DNA of 64,000 nt, from NCBI GenBank assembly GCA_016183655.1, contig JACPEH010000024.1, positions 1 to 64,000 of the forward strand, given 5' to 3'. Below the pieces are notes generated by a model. The model was given only the letters and a program-made list of their open reading frames with translations. It was not told the DNA's origin and did no database searches. This stretch comes from Rhodocyclales bacterium (GTDB lineage Bacteria > Pseudomonadota > Gammaproteobacteria > Burkholderiales > Rhodocyclaceae). A program made the position numbers and the translations under genes. Positions 16,601-27,026 of this stretch are shown in pieces. Numbering within the stretch: the first letter of the stretch is position 1; every line of letters begins with the position of its first letter.

Positions 16601-17632
16601 ATGAAAAAGATCCGCCTCCACCCCTCCGGCCGCGAAGTCGATTGCGCCGATGGCGACACCGTGCTGCATGCGCTGGAGAAGGCCGGCTACGCGCTGCCGA
16701 ACAACTGCCGCGCCGGGGCCTGCGGCGAGTGCAAGGTGCGCGTGCGCGAGGGGCAGTTCGACCAGGGCATGGTGCTCGACATGGCGCTGTCGCAGGACGA
16801 GCGCAAGCTGGGCTACGGGCTGATGTGCATGGCCAAGCCGCTGTCCGGCGAACTGGTGATCGAGTGGGGCACCGCCGACGCCAAGCCGAAGCTGTTTGCG
16901 CCGCGCGAGAACGTCAGCTTCGTCGTCACCGACAAGGTGCTGCGCACGCCGCGCATCGTCGAGCTGACGCTGATGCCGCTGGCGCAGCCGCTGCGCTTCT
17001 GGCCGGGGCAGTACGTGCAGCTCGGCGGCGGCCGCGTCGGCATCCCCGACCGCTCGTATTCGATCGCCAATGCGCCGCGCCCGGACGGAGCGATCGTGCT
17101 GCAGGTGGCCAAGGCCGACGACGGTGCGACCAGCGTGTGGATCCACGACGAGCTGAAGGTGGGCGATCTCGTTCGCCTGTCCGGCCCGTACGGCACCTTC
17201 ATCGGCGACCCGGCGGTGAATACGCCGGTGCTGTGTCTGGCTGCCGGTTCCGGGCTGGCGCCGATCCTCTCGCTGGCCGAGGCGGCCTTGCGCCGCGGCT
17301 TCTCGGCGCCGGTGGCGCTGGTCTTCTCGGCGCGTACGCGCAGCGACGTGTACGACGAGGGGCTGATGGCCTACTGGCAGATGAAGTACCGCAACTTCCG
17401 CTTCATCCCGACGCTGACGCGCGAACAGGCGCCGGCGCTGCAGCACGGGCGCGTGCCCGAGATCCTGCCGAAGCTGTTCCCGGATCTGTCCGGCCACAGC
17501 GTCTTCGCCGCCGGCAGCCCGGAGTTCGTCGACGCCTGCGTCGCCGCGGCGAAGACCCTCGGCGCGAAGGACGGACTGATCCACACCGAGGGCTTCTTCT
17601 CGCAGGACCAGAGCGAGCTGCCAGCGGGCTAG
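16601..17632 (+). CDS. NADH:ferredoxin-type oxidoreductase, electron donor of the di-iron oxygenase
   Basis: The 343-residue protein has an N-terminal plant-type 2Fe-2S domain with Cys at 36, 41, 44 and 76 (NCRAGACGECK...LMCMAKP). A flavin domain follows (RSYSIANAP near 150), then an NAD(P)-binding domain (LAAGSGLAPILSLAEAAL near 215, VFAAGSPEFVDAC near 310). This order is that of monooxygenase reductases such as phenol or methane hydroxylase reductases and differs from PaaE, where the 2Fe-2S domain is C-terminal. It should pass electrons from NAD(P)H to the upstream oxygenase. The ribosome site is weak. The TAG stop is part of the repeat that starts at 17629. Confidence 0.88.
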   Translation: MKKIRLHPSGREVDCADGDTVLHALEKAGYALPNNCRAGACGECKVRVREGQFDQGMVLDMALSQDERKLGYGLMCMAKPLSGELVIEWGTADAKPKLFAPRENVSFVVTDKVLRTPRIVELTLMPLAQPLRFWPGQYVQLGGGRVGIPDRSYSIANAPRPDGAIVLQVAKADDGATSVWIHDELKVGDLVRLSGPYGTFIGDPAVNTPVLCLAAGSGLAPILSLAEAALRRGFSAPVALVFSARTRSDVYDEGLMAYWQMKYRNFRFIPTLTREQAPALQHGRVPEILPKLFPDLSGHSVFAAGSPEFVDACVAAAKTLGAKDGLIHTEGFFSQDQSELPAG

Positions 17633-17862
17633 TAGTCAGTCATGTTGGAACGGAGGGATAGGTTCGTCATTCCGGCCCCCCTTCGACAAGCTCAGGACAG
17701 GCTTCGGCAAGCTCAGGGCAGGCCGGGCTGCGCCCGCGCCGGAATCCAGGAAAAGCCCGCAAACACTTGCCTCGCCAGCGTACGAGCCGGCCACCTGGAT
17801 TCCGGGTCAAGCCCGGAATGACGGGGGTTACATCAACCGGGTTCGAGTCGGCTGACGACTAG
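17629..17862 (+). repeat. CTAG-ended REPIN-like intergenic repeat, copy 2
   Basis: It begins CTAGTAGTCAGTCATG and ends TGACGACTAG, nearly inverted ends. Inside are two oppositely oriented hairpin units (CGTCATTCCGG..CCGGAATCCAGG and GGATTCCGGG..CCCGGAATGACG) plus two TTCGRCAAGCTCAGG direct repeats. It is closely similar to copy 3 at 40520-40761. The first TAG is the stop codon of the reductase gene. Confidence 0.9.
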
Positions 17863-17898
17863 CGGCCCGCACGCCGGGGGGGGCCGGCAAGGCGCGCG

Positions 17899-19533
17899 TC
17901 AGATGTTGTACTGGTGGACCGCCTTGCGCATCCGCTGCACGATGTTCTCCAGGTAATCGACCATCGCCGTCGTCTGTTCGACCGCGGCGACGTTCTGCTC
18001 GGTCATCGTCGCCACCTGCTCCAGATCCTTGCCCAGTTCGGTCATCGCCGCCTGCTGCTCCTTCGAGGCGCTCGTGATGTCGGAGACCATGCGCACCGTC
18101 TGCGCCATCTCGTCGTTGATCCGGTGCAGCGAGTTCTCGGTCTCGCCGACCAGTTCGACGCCGTTGGCCACGTGGTGCGCGCCCTCGCGCATGCCATCGA
18201 CCGCGGTGCCGGTCTCGTCCTGGATGGTCTGGATCATCGCGCTGATTTCCTGCGTCGCCTTGCTGGTGCGCTCGGCGAGCTTCCTCACTTCGTCGGCGAC
18301 GACCGCGAAGCCGCGGCCCTGCTCGCCGGCGCGCGCCGCCTCGATCGCCGCGTTCAGCGCGAGCAGGTTGGTCTGGTCGGCGATTTCCTTGATCACGCCG
18401 GCGATGCGGCTGATCTCCTCGGAGCGCGCGCCGAGCGATTCGACGTGCTCGGCCGAGCGCTGCACGGTGTCGGCCAGCGTGCGGATCGTCGTCGTCGCAT
18501 CGCTGGTGACGCGTGCGCCATTCTGTGCGGTCGCGCCGGCCTGCTCGGCGGCGGCGCGCGTTTCCTGTGCGTTCTCGGCGACCTCGCCGATCGACACCGT
18601 CACCTGTTCGGCGGCTGCCGCGGCCGCGGAGGTCGCCCGGCTCTGCTCCTCGGCCGCCTTGTGCACGTCCCTGACGCCGGCGTTGACCTCCTTCGTCGCA
18701 TAGGCGACCTGCCCGGCGACGTCGCCGATGCCCTGCAGAACCGCCTGGATGCTGGAGACGAACTTGTCGGCCTTGCGCGCGATGCCGCCGACCACGTCGC
18801 GGCGGTCGAGGTCGAAGCGCTGGCGCAGGTCGCCGGTGCGCAGGGCTTTTTCCAGCCAGGTCGCGGTGGCGTCCAGGTCGCGGTTCACGCTCGGGGTATA
18901 GGCCAGCAGGAAGTACAGCGAGCCGAGCAGGGTCAGCGTTGCGAACGCGGTGATGGCGTTGGCCGGCAGCGCGATGCCGCCGGCGGCGCCGAGCAGCAGC
19001 AGGACGGAGGCGGCGACGGCGGCGAGGCCGGCCAGCGACATCTGGCTGCGCAGGCTGAACAGCGCGGTGAGCAGTGCCGGGCGCTTCTTCACGACGCGGC
19101 CGTGCTCGACGTAGATCGAGGTGTCGCCGTCGCGCACGCGCTGGTAGGCGGCCTCGGCGGCGGCGATCTCCTCGCGCGTCGGGCGGCTGCGCACCGACTG
19201 GTAGCCGACCACCTGCCCGTTTTCGCGCACCGGCGAGACGTTGGCGACGACCCAGTAGAAACCGCCGTCCTTGCGCCGGTTCTTGACGACGCCGCGCCAC
19301 GGGCGGCCGTTCTTCAGATCGCGCCAGAGGTCTTCGAAGGCCGCCGGCGGCACGTCGGGATGGCGGACGATGTTGTGGTTCGTGCCGACCAGTTCCTCGC
19401 GGCTGAAGCCGCTCACCTGGCAGAAGGCCTCGTTGGCTTCCTCGGTGATCCCTTTCAGGTCGGTGCGGGAGTAGATGAATTCACCTTCGGGGAGCTGCGT
19501 CTCCACGTTGGTCACGGGCAAATTGATTTTCAC
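17899..19533 (-). CDS. Aer-like PAS chemoreceptor (methyl-accepting chemotaxis protein)
   Basis: The 544-residue receptor has an N-terminal PAS domain (about 1-130; [27 protein letters not shown], then [25 protein letters not shown]), two membrane helices (about 163-212) and a HAMP-like linker. The long coiled-coil signalling domain has the conserved tip [19 protein letters not shown]. Aer-type proteins bind FAD and sense redox state or O2. It is translated from GTG 19533. Its position behind paaK, next to the oxygenase pair, suggests aerotaxis or taxis linked to aromatic use. Confidence 0.9.
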   Translation of the reverse strand: MKINLPVTNVETQLPEGEFIYSRTDLKGITEEANEAFCQVSGFSREELVGTNHNIVRHPDVPPAAFEDLWRDLKNGRPWRGVVKNRRKDGGFYWVVANVSPVRENGQVVGYQSVRSRPTREEIAAAEAAYQRVRDGDTSIYVEHGRVVKKRPALLTALFSLRSQMSLAGLAAVAASVLLLLGAAGGIALPANAITAFATLTLLGSLYFLLAYTPSVNRDLDATATWLEKALRTGDLRQRFDLDRRDVVGGIARKADKFVSSIQAVLQGIGDVAGQVAYATKEVNAGVRDVHKAAEEQSRATSAAAAAAEQVTVSIGEVAENAQETRAAAEQAGATAQNGARVTSDATTTIRTLADTVQRSAEHVESLGARSEEISRIAGVIKEIADQTNLLALNAAIEAARAGEQGRGFAVVADEVRKLAERTSKATQEISAMIQTIQDETGTAVDGMREGAHHVANGVELVGETENSLHRINDEMAQTVRMVSDITSASKEQQAAMTELGKDLEQVATMTEQNVAAVEQTTAMVDYLENIVQRMRKAVHQYNI

Positions 19534-19749
19534 GTCTGTCTTCCCTGTGTTTTTGCATCGTTATGACGTTCGGCGTAGCCGTACGCTTCGCGATTATAGG
19601 GACGGGCCTGCTGCTGAAATGTGAAATCTTCCCCATGCTTTCTGGATCTTCCCCGGTGAGGTGTGTCCGAAGTGTGGCATTCCCCGTGTTGGTGCAAGTA
19701 GCTGGCCGAATGGCAAAAACGGCATGTCTATGGCATGCAGCGGCCGCGC

Positions 19750-21063
19750 TCACTTCGGCCGCTTGTCGATCACCCGCTTGGCCTTGCCGAGCGAGCGTTC
19801 GATGCCGCCGGTCTCCTCGATGCGGATTGCCGCGCTGACGCCGATCAGCGTCTTGATGCGGTGCGCCAGGTGCTTCTTCACCTCGGCCTGTTGGTCGGCG
19901 CCGAGGTGCGCGTAGTGCGGTTTCAGTTCGACCAGTATCGCCAGCTCGTCCATCCGCCCGTCGCGCGTCACCTCCAGCATGTAGTGCGGCGACAGCCGCT
20001 CCTCCTGCAACACCAGTTCCTCGACCTGCGACGGGAAGACGTTCACGCCGCGGATGATCAGCATGTCGTCGGAGCGGCCGGTGATCTTGCCCATGCGCCG
20101 GAACGCGCGCGCCGTCGGCGGCAGCAGCCGGGTCAGGTCGCGCGTGCGGTAGCGCACCACCGGGAAGGCTTCCTTCGTGAGCGAGGTGAACACCAGCTCG
20201 CCCTCGCTGCCGTCGGGCAGCACCTCGCCGGTGCTCGGGTCGATGATCTCCGGGTAGAAGTGGTCCTCCCAGATCGTCGGGCCGTCCTTCGTCTCGACGC
20301 ACTCGTTGGCGACGCCGGGGCCCATCACTTCCGAAAGGCCGTAGATGTCGACGGCGTCGATGCCCATGCGCCGCTCGATCTCGGCGCGCATCTGCTCGGT
20401 CCACGGCTCGGCGCCGTGGATGCCGAGGCGCAGCGAGCACTCGGCCGGATCCTGCCCCTGCCGCTCGAACTCATCGGCGATCGCCAGCATGTATGAGGGG
20501 GTGACCATGATGATGTCCGGCCGGAAGTCCTGGATCAGCTGCACCTGCTTCTCGGTCTGCCCGCCGGACATCGGGATCACCGCGCAGCCCAGCCGCTCGG
20601 CGCCGTAGTGGGCGCCGAGGCCGCCGGTGAACAGGCCGTAGCCGTAGGCGACGTGCACCAGGTCGCCGGGCTTGCCGCCAGCGGCGCGGATCGAGCGCGC
20701 GACGAGGTTGGCCCAGTGGTCGATGTCGTTCAGCGTGTAGCCGACGACGGTCGGCTTGCCGGTGGTGCCGGACGAGGCATGCACGCGCGCCAAATTCTCG
20801 CGCGGCACGGCGAACATGCCAAAGGGGTAGTTGGCGCGCAGGTCCTGCTTGGTGGTGAACGGGAACTTCGCCAAGTCGGCGAGCGACTTCAGGTCGTCCG
20901 GATGCACGCCGGCAGCGTCGAACTTCGCCCGGTAGTGCGGCACGTTGTCGTAGGCGTGCCGCAGCGACCATTTCAGGCGTTCGAGCTGCAGCGCGGCGAT
21001 CTCGTCGCGGCTGGCGGTTTCGATGGGGTCGAGTCTGGCTCCGTTGGGGATGGCTTGCAGCAT
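19750..21063 (-). CDS. paaK: Phenylacetate-CoA ligase
   Basis: The 437-residue AMP-forming ligase activates phenylacetate to phenylacetyl-CoA, the first step of the CoA-dependent pathway. It shows the ATP-binding P-loop HASSGTTGKPTVVGYT at 95-110, SYMLAIADEFERQG, GAEPWTEQMR, DIYGLSEVMGPGVANEC and TGRSDDMLIIRGVNVFPSQVEE, all typical of PaaK. Length is normal. It is the last gene of the minus-strand run paaG-paaI-paaJ-paaK and lies 60 bases after paaJ. Confidence 0.95.
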   Translation of the reverse strand: MLQAIPNGARLDPIETASRDEIAALQLERLKWSLRHAYDNVPHYRAKFDAAGVHPDDLKSLADLAKFPFTTKQDLRANYPFGMFAVPRENLARVHASSGTTGKPTVVGYTLNDIDHWANLVARSIRAAGGKPGDLVHVAYGYGLFTGGLGAHYGAERLGCAVIPMSGGQTEKQVQLIQDFRPDIIMVTPSYMLAIADEFERQGQDPAECSLRLGIHGAEPWTEQMRAEIERRMGIDAVDIYGLSEVMGPGVANECVETKDGPTIWEDHFYPEIIDPSTGEVLPDGSEGELVFTSLTKEAFPVVRYRTRDLTRLLPPTARAFRRMGKITGRSDDMLIIRGVNVFPSQVEELVLQEERLSPHYMLEVTRDGRMDELAILVELKPHYAHLGADQQAEVKKHLAHRIKTLIGVSAAIRIEETGGIERSLGKAKRVIDKRPK

Positions 21064-21123
21064 GGTTGTCTCCTCGCTGTCTTGTGGATGCGAATGCGGC
21101 GCTAATGCGACACTAATTGGCGC

Positions 21124-22330
<1,207 letters not shown>

Positions 22331-22338
<8 letters not shown>

Positions 22339-22786
22339 CGTCGTTCTCTCCCGTCGCGAAGAAATGTCCCTTGATGCGGCTGGAACGGCCGCGGAAGACG
22401 GCGATCAGCGCGTCGTCCTCGTTCTTCACCTCGATGTCGTAGACCCCGCTGCGCCCGCCCTGGTGCCGGGCGTGGCCGTACGCGGTGAGCGTCTGGCCCG
22501 TGTGCGCCGGCGCGATGAAGTTGATGTCGACGCCGGAGGCGACGGTGCGCACGTTGAAGGTGTTGCAGGCGTAGGCGAAGGCGGTGTCGGCGAGCGCGAA
22601 GATGAAGCCGCCGTGGCAGGTGTCGTGGCCGTTCACCATGTCCGCGCGCACCGTCATCCGCGCCACCGCCTCGCCGGGAGCGATGCGCACGAGCTCGATG
22701 CCGAGCGCCTGCGCCGCCTTGTCGTCCGGCCACATCAGCTCGGCGCAGCGTTCGGCGACTTGTTGGGGGGTTAGCGTTTGCGTCAT
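22331..22786 (-). CDS. paaI: Hydroxyphenylacetyl-CoA thioesterase PaaI
   Basis: The 151-residue hot-dog-fold thioesterase shows the PaaI signature VNGHDTCHGGFIFALADTAFAYACN; D67 is the likely catalytic acid. PaaI hydrolyses ring-hydroxylated or stalled CoA esters and so protects the CoA pool. It lies between paaG (13-base gap) and paaJ (overlap) in the minus-strand paa operon. Confidence 0.93.
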
Positions 22787-22799
22787 TGTTCCGTCGGCC

Positions 22800-23585
22800 T
22801 CATTTGCCGGTGAAGTTGGGCGGGCGCTTTTCCATGAAGGCGGCGACGCCCTCGCGGTAGTCGTGGCTGCGGCCGAGTTCGTCCATGAAGTCGCGCTCGA
22901 TCGTCAGCTGGTCGTCGAGCGGGTTGCTCCACGACGCGCGCAGTGCCTGCTTGGTGCGCGCGAAGCCGCGCGTCGGGCCGGCGGCGAAGCCTTTTGCCAG
23001 CGCCCGTGCCTCGTCCATCAGCTGCGCGTCATCGACGCACTTCCAGATCATGCCCCAGGCCTCGGCCTGCTCCGCCGGCAGCTTGTCGCCGGTCAGCGCC
23101 AGGCCCATCGCCCGCGCGTCGCCGACCAGCCGCGGCAGGAACCAGGTGCCGCCGGTGTCGGGGATCAGCCCGATCCTGGCGAAGGACTGGATGAAGCTCG
23201 CCGAGCGCGCCGCGAGCACGATGTCGCAGGCCAGCGCCAGGCTGGCGCCGGCGCCGGCGGCGACGCCATTGACGGCGCAGACGACCGGCATCTCCAGTTG
23301 CTTGAGCTGCAGCACCAGCGGCTTGTACCAGGTCTCGACCGACTCGCCGAGTTTCGGCGGCCCCTCGCTGGCGGCGACGCTGCGGTCGGCGAGGTCCTGG
23401 CCGGCGCAGAAGCCGCGGCCGGCGCCGGTCAGCAGCACGGCGCGCGCATCGCGGGCGGCGCGGTCGAGGGCGCCGCGCAGCGCCAGGTGCATGTCGGTGT
23501 TGAAGCTGTTGAGGCGGTCCGGGCGGTTCAGCGTGATCTGCGCCACGCCGTCCTCCAGCGCATAAAGAATGCTTTGTTCGGACAT
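22800..23585 (-). CDS. paaG: 1,2-epoxyphenylacetyl-CoA isomerase (enoyl-CoA hydratase family)
   Basis: The 261-residue crotonase-fold enzyme shows TLNRPDRLNSFNTDMH, GAGRGFCAGQDLADR, VCAVNGVAAGAGASLALACDIVLAA (oxyanion hole) and FARIGLIPDTGGTWFLPRLVG. The GQDLADR and PDTGG patterns fit PaaG, which turns the ring epoxide into the oxepin. ATG 23585 is used; upstream of it the frame runs antisense through paaN. It is the first gene of the minus-strand operon and faces paaN across a regulated gap. Confidence 0.92.
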   Translation of the reverse strand: MSEQSILYALEDGVAQITLNRPDRLNSFNTDMHLALRGALDRAARDARAVLLTGAGRGFCAGQDLADRSVAASEGPPKLGESVETWYKPLVLQLKQLEMPVVCAVNGVAAGAGASLALACDIVLAARSASFIQSFARIGLIPDTGGTWFLPRLVGDARAMGLALTGDKLPAEQAEAWGMIWKCVDDAQLMDEARALAKGFAAGPTRGFARTKQALRASWSNPLDDQLTIERDFMDELGRSHDYREGVAAFMEKRPPNFTGK

Positions 23586-23696
23586 GGTTCGATTCTCCGT
23601 CGTGGTCGTGCCGAGTTCTTTCTTGCCGGGTTCCTGTCGGCCAATTTGCTGCCCCTTGCCACCGGGCGCGATTGGTGGTTTGATTATGGCACAGCA

Positions 23697-23719
23697 AATT
23701 AGTTTGACAAAAACAAATT
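23697..23719. promoter_or_regulatory. Candidate operator between the divergent paaG and paaN operons
   Basis: AATTAGTTT-GACAA-AAACAAATT is a palindrome with one mismatch in nine. It contains the ACAAAAACAA 10-mer shared with the inverted repeat upstream of the di-iron oxygenase. A wider GGCACA...TGTGCC pair flanks it. It lies about 110 bases from paaG and 45 from paaN, fitting control of both promoters. Confidence 0.6.
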
Positions 23720-23762
23720 CAAAAGCCGTTGTGCCGTACCCCGGCCCCAAGGAGAAAACACC

Positions 23763-25430
23763 ATGACGCACCCCCTGTTCGACAAGCACCGCACCACGCT
23801 CGACGGCGCGCTGAACGCCATCCGCACCCGCGGCTACTGGTCCGCCTACCCCGAGATGCCGAGCCCGAAGACCTACGGCGAAACCGCGCAGGCCGACGGC
23901 AAGGCGGCCTTCGATGCCTGCCTCGGCCGCGAGTTCGCGCTCGACCAGCCGGGCCGGCGCGGCACGGTGGCGAGCGAGTCCTCGCCCTACGGCATTCCGT
24001 TGCATGTCGCCTACCCGACGTGCGACCCGCAGGCGCTGGTCGACGCCGGCCTCAAGGCGATGCCGGGCTGGCAGGCGATCGGCGCCGACGGCCGCGCCGG
24101 CGTCTGCCTGGAGATCCTCGATCGCCTCAACAAGCGCTCCTTCGAGATCGCCACGGCGGTGATGATGACTACCGGCCAGGGCTGGATGATGGCCTTCCAG
24201 GCCGGCGGCCCGCATGCGCAGGACCGCGGCCTGGAGGCGGTGGCCCATGCATACAAGGAGCAGGCCGAGGTGCCGGCCGAGGCGGTGTGGGAGAAGCCGC
24301 AGGGCAAGAACCCGCCGCTGGTGATGAAGAAGCACTTCGAAGTGGTCGGCCGCGGCGTCGCGCTGGTCATCGGCTGCGGCACCTTCCCGACCTGGAACAC
24401 CTACCCCGGCCTGTTCGCGGCGCTGGCCACCGGCAACGCGGTGATCGTCAAGCCGCACCACAACGCCATCCTGCCGGCGGCAATCAGCGTCCGCATCGCG
24501 CGCGAGGTGCTCGCCGAGAACGGGCTCGACGCCAACCTGGTGACGCTGTTCGCCACCGACGTGCCGGCCGAGACGCAGGCGCTGGCGAAGCATCCGGCGG
24601 TGGCCTCGATCGACTTCACCGGCGGCAACGCCTTCGGCGACTGGCTCTACGAAAACTGCCGCGGCAAGCAGGTCTATGCCGAGCTGGCCGGCGTGAACAA
24701 CATCGTCATCGACGGCACCGACAACTACAAGGGGATGCTCAGGAACCTGGCGTTCACGCTGTCGCTCTACGCCGGCCAGATGTGCACGACGACGCAGGCG
24801 ATCTTCGTGCCGGCCGGCGGCATCGACACGCCGGACGGCAAGGTGCCCTTCGACCAGGTCGCCGCCGACCTTGGCGCCGCGATCGACAAGTTCCTTGCCG
24901 ACCCGGCGGTCGCCACTGCCGTGCTCGGCGCGATCCAGAGCGGCGACACGCTGGCGCGCATCGAAACCGCCGCCGCCGGCAAATGGGGCGAGGTCGTGCT
25001 CGCCTCGAAGAAGATCGACCATCCGGAATTCCCGGCCGCCGAGGTGCGTACGCCGGTGCTGCTGAAGTGCGCAGCGGCGGACGAGGCCGCGTGGATGGAG
25101 GAGCGCTTCGGCCCGGTCGCCTTCGTCGTCGAGGTCGCCGACACCGCGGCCGCGATTGCGCTCTCGGAGCGCGTCGTCCGCGAACGCGGGGCGCTGACCG
25201 TCGGCCTGTACACGACGCAGCCGGCGGTGGTCGACGCGATGACTGCCGCCACCTGGCGCAGCAAGGTCGCGCTGTCGATCAACCTGACCGGCGGCGTCTT
25301 CGTGAACCAGTCGGCGGCCTACTCCGACTATCACGGCACCGGCGGCAACCCGGCGGCGAACGCGAGCTACGCCGATGCGGCCTTCGTCGCCAACCGCTTC
25401 CGCGTCGTGCAGCGGCGGTATCACGTGTGA
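23763..25430 (+). CDS. paaN: Phenylacetate degradation protein PaaN (aldehyde-dehydrogenase type)
   Basis: The 555-residue protein has an aldehyde dehydrogenase fold: VIGCGTFPTWNTYPGLFAALATGNAVIVKPHHNAILPA (cofactor region, about 200-235), FTGGNAFGDWLYEN, catalytic Glu in YAELAGVNN near 310 and catalytic Cys in YAGQMCTTTQAIF near 340. It lacks the C-terminal hydratase domain of enterobacterial PaaZ, so it matches the stand-alone PaaN type that oxidises the ring-opened semialdehyde. A separate hydrolase for oxepin-CoA is not seen nearby. GGAG precedes the ATG; paaH follows 14 bases later. Confidence 0.92.
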   Translation: MTHPLFDKHRTTLDGALNAIRTRGYWSAYPEMPSPKTYGETAQADGKAAFDACLGREFALDQPGRRGTVASESSPYGIPLHVAYPTCDPQALVDAGLKAMPGWQAIGADGRAGVCLEILDRLNKRSFEIATAVMMTTGQGWMMAFQAGGPHAQDRGLEAVAHAYKEQAEVPAEAVWEKPQGKNPPLVMKKHFEVVGRGVALVIGCGTFPTWNTYPGLFAALATGNAVIVKPHHNAILPAAISVRIAREVLAENGLDANLVTLFATDVPAETQALAKHPAVASIDFTGGNAFGDWLYENCRGKQVYAELAGVNNIVIDGTDNYKGMLRNLAFTLSLYAGQMCTTTQAIFVPAGGIDTPDGKVPFDQVAADLGAAIDKFLADPAVATAVLGAIQSGDTLARIETAAAGKWGEVVLASKKIDHPEFPAAEVRTPVLLKCAAADEAAWMEERFGPVAFVVEVADTAAAIALSERVVRERGALTVGLYTTQPAVVDAMTAATWRSKVALSINLTGGVFVNQSAAYSDYHGTGGNPAANASYADAAFVANRFRVVQRRYHV

Positions 25431-25444
25431 CTGCCGGCGCCGCC

Positions 25445-26983
25445 ATGACCCGCTCCGCCAGCACCGTCGTCGGCATCGTCGGCACCGGGGCGATGGGCCG
25501 CGGCATCGCGCAGATCGCCGCCCAGGCCGGCTGCCGCGTACTCCTGCTCGACGCCCGCGACGGTGCCGCGGCCGAGGCGAAGGCGATGCTGCTCAAGCAA
25601 TGGGACAAGCTGGTCGAGAAGGGGCGGCTGGGCGTCGACGCGGCAGCGGCGGCCAGCGCACGCCTGGAGGTGGTCGCCGATGCCGGCGCGCTGGCCGCCG
25701 CCGACCTCGTCGTCGAGGCCATCGTCGAACAGCTCGACGCCAAGCGCGCGCTGTTCAAGCAGCTCGACGACATCGTCCGCGCCGACTGCGTGCTCGCCAC
25801 CAATACCTCATCGCTGTCGGTCACCGCGATCGCCGCCGGCACGGCGCGGCCGGAACGCGTCGCCGGCTTCCACTTCTTCAACCCGGTGCCGCTGATGAAG
25901 GTGGTCGAGGTCGTCGCCGGCGCGCTCACCGCGCCGGCCGCGCTCGACCTCTTGGGCACGCTCGCCGCCGAGTGGGGGCACACCCCGGTACGCGCCCAGG
26001 ACACGCCCGGTTTCATCGTCAACCATGCCGGTCGCGGCTACGTCACCGAGGCGCTGGCGATGCTGCGCGAAGGCGTCGCCGAGGTGGCGACGATCGACGC
26101 CATCCTGCGCGACGCGGCGGGCTTCAAGCTCGGCCCGTTCGAGCTGCTCGACCTGACCGGACTCGACGTCTCGCAGCCGGTGATGGAGGCTATCTACCGC
26201 CAGTACTACGACGATCCGCGTTACCGGCCGTCGCCGATCGCCGCCCAGCGGCTCGCCGCCGGCCTGCTCGGCCGGAAGAGCGGGCGCGGCTTCTATCGCT
26301 ACGACGACGCTTCCGGACGGCTGGCCGGAGCACTTCACGAAGCGCCGAATCCGCAGGCGCCGGCAACGACCGCTGCGCCGTGGGCCGGTCCGGTATGGGT
26401 CTGCGCCGCGCAGCCGGATGCCGCCGACGCGGCGCGCGCGCTGCTGCACAAGCTCGGCGCGACGCTGGAGCACGGCGCCCGGCCGAGCGAAGCGGCGCTG
26501 ATCGTCGTCACGCCGCTGGGCACCGACGTCAGTGCCTACGTCGCCGGCGAAGGGCTCGATGCGCTGCGTACCGTCGGCCTCGATACGCTCCTGCCGCTGG
26601 CGCGCCGACGCACGCTGATGCGCTCGCCGGCGACCGACCCGGTGCTTGCCGCGCAGGCGCAGGCGCTGTTTTCCGCCGACGGCGTGCCGGCATCGCTGAT
26701 CACCGACAGCGTCGGCTTCGTCGCGCAGCGGGTGCTGGCGACGATCGTCAACATCGGCTGCGAGATCGTGCAACAGGGCGTCTGCAGCCCCGTGGACCTC
26801 GATCGGGCGGTCGAACTGGGACTGGGCTACCCGCTGGGGCCGCTGGCCTGGGGGGAGGCGCTCGGCGCCGGGCGCGTGCTGGCCATCCTGCGCGCACTGC
26901 AGGCGCGCACCGGCGACATGCGTTACCGCCCCAGCCTGTGGCTGGTCCGGCGGGTGGAACTGGGATTGCCGCTACGGGCCTGA
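25445..26983 (+). CDS. paaH: 3-hydroxyadipyl-CoA dehydrogenase PaaH
   Basis: The 512-residue NAD-dependent 3-hydroxyacyl-CoA dehydrogenase starts with TVVGIVGTGAMGRGIAQIAAQAG. It has the TNTSSLSVTAIA and FHFFNPVPLMKVVEVV active-site blocks and two tandem C-terminal 3HCDH domains (about 190-285 and 405-500). The double C-terminal domain and length fit PaaH. It oxidises 3-hydroxyadipyl-CoA before thiolysis by PaaJ. It lies 14 bases after paaN and forms its operon partner. Confidence 0.92.
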   Translation: MTRSASTVVGIVGTGAMGRGIAQIAAQAGCRVLLLDARDGAAAEAKAMLLKQWDKLVEKGRLGVDAAAAASARLEVVADAGALAAADLVVEAIVEQLDAKRALFKQLDDIVRADCVLATNTSSLSVTAIAAGTARPERVAGFHFFNPVPLMKVVEVVAGALTAPAALDLLGTLAAEWGHTPVRAQDTPGFIVNHAGRGYVTEALAMLREGVAEVATIDAILRDAAGFKLGPFELLDLTGLDVSQPVMEAIYRQYYDDPRYRPSPIAAQRLAAGLLGRKSGRGFYRYDDASGRLAGALHEAPNPQAPATTAAPWAGPVWVCAAQPDAADAARALLHKLGATLEHGARPSEAALIVVTPLGTDVSAYVAGEGLDALRTVGLDTLLPLARRRTLMRSPATDPVLAAQAQALFSADGVPASLITDSVGFVAQRVLATIVNIGCEIVQQGVCSPVDLDRAVELGLGYPLGPLAWGEALGAGRVLAILRALQARTGDMRYRPSLWLVRRVELGLPLRA

Positions 26984-26996
26984 GCGCGCCAGCGCC

Positions 26997-27016
26997 GGCA
27001 GCCCTGCCGGGCTGCC
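26997..27016. terminator. Stem-loop after paaH
   Basis: GGCAGCCC-TGCC-GGGCTGCC is a perfect 8-bp stem followed by TTGT, 13 bases after the paaH stop and facing a convergent gene. Confidence 0.6.
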
Positions 27017-27026
27017 TTGTGGAACG

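Noticed and set aside
17690..17725. Two TTCGACAAGCTCAGG-like units as a possible mini CRISPR array
   Set aside because: Only two degenerate units with tiny spacers, inside a dispersed repeat; no cas genes. No CRISPR array was seen anywhere in the window.
22800..25424. 874-codon minus-strand open frame running from paaG back through paaN
   Set aside because: Only the last 261 codons match a protein family (PaaG). The upstream part is antisense to paaN, which has full motifs, and is an artefact of high GC.
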